Program-made: the position numbers and the translations under genes
DNA from: Salvia splendens
Lineage: Eukaryota; Streptophyta; Magnoliopsida; Lamiales; Lamiaceae
Assembly (NCBI RefSeq): GCF_004379255.2
Contig: NC_056048.1
Coordinates: 26,470,736-26,534,735, forward strand
Direction: 5' to 3'
Length of the DNA stretch: 64,000 nt
In this document: positions 51,130-64,000 of the stretch, piece by piece
Numbering within the stretch: position 1 is the first letter of the stretch
Layout: each line of letters starts with the position of its first letter
Notes under the pieces: generated by a model
The model's database searches: none
Told to the model about the DNA's origin: nothing
The model's input: the letters and a program-made list of their open reading frames with translations, nothing else

Positions 51130-52430
51130 TTAGTTAATAGCATTTCAACCACAAAAAAATAATGTTGAAAACTCAAAAAATAGTTTCAATACACTGTCTT
51201 TCTTCCTAGGAATATAGAGTCAAATGGACGCGCTGATTAAAATCTAATCATCAGTCTTTCCTTTTTATTGGTATGGCATGTACATTAATTTTTCATCAAT
51301 ATAGAAAATTATCGATTTATTTTCATCATTTTGAAAATGAAAGGTTTTGGAGATGACCCTAATTCTCTTCTTTACTGTAAATATATATTCATTATTCTTC
51401 AATGAATTTTCTGTTACTCTATCTCGATGTTAGGTCTTCTAAAGTCACTTTTTGAATGATATATATATATTTTTTTCATTTTTGTCTATTAATAACGTTA
51501 GTTTTGCGCTATTCAACTGTTTAAGAATATAATAATACAACACCAATATTAAGAAACGTTTAATTTTACCATAAGACGGGTGGTAATTAGAAAATTCGTG
51601 AATCAGTTTTAACTTTAACTAATTTTGATTAAATTTTTTTTTTGGTGAATATAAAATTGATATTATACCAAATTTAAAAGTTGATATTGGAAATGGAAAC
51701 AAAAAATTGAAAGTGAGCAAGCACACACAAACCCACGTTAATTATTGTATTTCCATCGCATTTCATTCTTATTGTCCGGAAAGGATCTCCTACTCCAACA
51801 CTCCTACTCCATTCCTAATCCAACACTTACAACATAATAAAATAATATTATAAATGTATAACATTATTTTATTGTTTTGTAGTAGGAATGAAGTAGGAGT
51901 ATTGGAGTATGAAATCCGCTTCATTGTCAGTTTTCTTAAATTTTTAAGGATTTATACTATACTAAGTATATTTTAAAGTTATTTTAATTAAATAGTTTCA
52001 GCCACAGTAAGTTTATCAAAAAAATTCTCATGGTTTATATTACAACTATAATGAATATTCTTACCCAATCAAATTTTGATGATTGTTTTTTTTTTCAATT
52101 TTATGTTTTTATTGAATAATAATTTGATACTAGTAATATTTTTCAGTGAAATATCGTGCATGGCTACTAGTAGCTGATATAATATTTAAGTTTGTTAATA
52201 ATGCTTAATTTATCAATTAAGTCAGCTTTGATTTTAAAATAGAACTATTTTATTCCTATTTATAATATTTAAAAGTAAAAAATTACTAAAACCAAACGAA
52301 TTTACTCTCTACTAAAATTCAAGGAAGAAATTTATCTCGACAAATGTATTTAATCTAAAAATTATTAAAACAAAAAAAAAGCAGCTTACAAAATCTGCAG
52401 GCTTTCATCTCAGTTGAGGGGAAGCTGAAA
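51130..52430. other. Upstream region of the valyl-tRNA synthetase gene
   Basis: AT-rich, with no other gene. It contains one foldback element (51783-51917). The promoter and 5' UTR of the synthetase gene should lie in the last few hundred bases. No unambiguous TATA box was identified. Confidence 0.45.
51783..51917. mobile_element. Small foldback element
   Basis: Arms of about 39 bp (starting GGATCTCCTACTCCAACACT and ending AGTATTGGAGTATGAAATCC) are inverted repeats with a few mismatches around an AT-rich core of about 55 bp. Probably a very small MITE. Its class is not clear and no certain TSD was seen. Confidence 0.6.
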
Positions 52431-63432
<11,002 letters not shown>

Positions 63433-64000
63433 AGTCCGATAATTCCAACCTGTACTCGTCTTATTCTATCACGCTTCTGGTAAAGATGACACACGATGCA
63501 TCACATGGATGGAATTTTCATGTACAAGATCAACCTTATCATCGTCCTTGTGCAGTTTGCCCGGATCTATCGAATACAGCCAAAGTTAGTGATCTTCTAC
63601 TATGAAATATGAATTGATGTATAGCTATTTTGGTTCCATTTCTTTAGCATATTCTGTTCTATAAGGTTTGATTCTTTCAATAAATAGAGAATTTGGAGAT
63701 GCAAATTACTAATTGTTACAGAACAACTGAACATGATATGGGTTAAATGTTTTAATGATGCACCAAATGACAATTTTTGTATGATAGAATGTGCCAAATT
63801 TTTGGGTATTCAGACAAGAGTCGAGATGAATAAAATCCTTGTGCTCAAGCTTGGTTCGTTTATACCAAGCTCGATCCCAAACTTAGTTATTCGAACCAAA
63901 ATAAACTTTCTAGATTTAGATATATTTCTCAATATACTAATTATATTGTTTAAAATAGATTAATATTCATTGATTACTTGCGATAAACAAAAGTAGTTAG
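63433..64000. other. 3' flank of the valyl-tRNA synthetase gene
   Basis: This holds the 3' UTR of the synthetase gene; AATAAATAGAGAATTTGG at about 63679 contains a usable poly(A) signal. No further gene is recognised before the window ends. Confidence 0.5.

Overview
This is nuclear DNA of a flowering plant, most likely a eudicot. The genes have many GT-AG introns and the closest protein matches are plant families. Intergenic DNA is AT-rich and full of class I and class II transposons with legible ends and target-site duplications. The mix of repeats suggests an asterid, perhaps Lamiales, but that is only an impression. No bacterial, organellar, tRNA, rRNA or CRISPR feature was recognised.

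Host genes, left to right: (1) an F-box cluster at about 3.6-10.1 kb, with one intact gene (7461-8549) and three decayed copies; (2) a complete 12-exon ARP5 gene on the minus strand (10391-15589, 719 aa), an INO80-complex actin-related protein; (3) a DUF247 pseudogene split by a retrotransposon (18470-18912 and 30041-30345); (4) a single-exon isoprenylcysteine methyltransferase (34425-35018); (5) an HSP70 pseudogene (36462-37875); (6) an intronless RING-H2/DUF1117 ubiquitin ligase (46849-47991); (7) a complete 27-exon organellar-type valyl-tRNA synthetase (52431-63432, 972 aa). They are ordinary housekeeping or regulatory genes and form no shared pathway.

The rest is mobile DNA. A full-length, probably young Ty3/gypsy Tat-lineage element (18913-30040, LTRs of 813 bp, TSD CAAAC) lies inside the DUF247 gene. 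It carries gag-pro and pol in one frame separated by a single UAG, blocks of tandem repeats, and a spliced gene on the opposite strand. To its left is a broken PIF/Harbinger element (15751 to about 18468) with a hAT-like element nested inside. Other elements are a 529-bp TRIM with identical LTRs (3945-4473), a probable 2-kb solo LTR (1593-3588), a Pack-MULE carrying a piece of a peptide-N-glycanase A gene (45432-46191), three non-autonomous Harbinger elements (31621-32166, 38511-39412, 49385-51129), hAT ends and relics, and many Stowaway-type MITEs.

The most unusual structure is at 49785-50770, inside the Harbinger element 49385-51129. It holds thirteen tandem units, mostly exactly 75 bp. Each unit has the plant snRNA upstream sequence element (GTCCCACATCG), a TATA box 34 bp further on, and an 11-bp inverted repeat around the USE. 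The array sits where a related complete element would carry its transposase. No snRNA gene is visible, so it looks like a transposon-borne array of snRNA-promoter-like modules. The same USE motif, followed by a TATA box, occurs in both LTRs of the TRIM.
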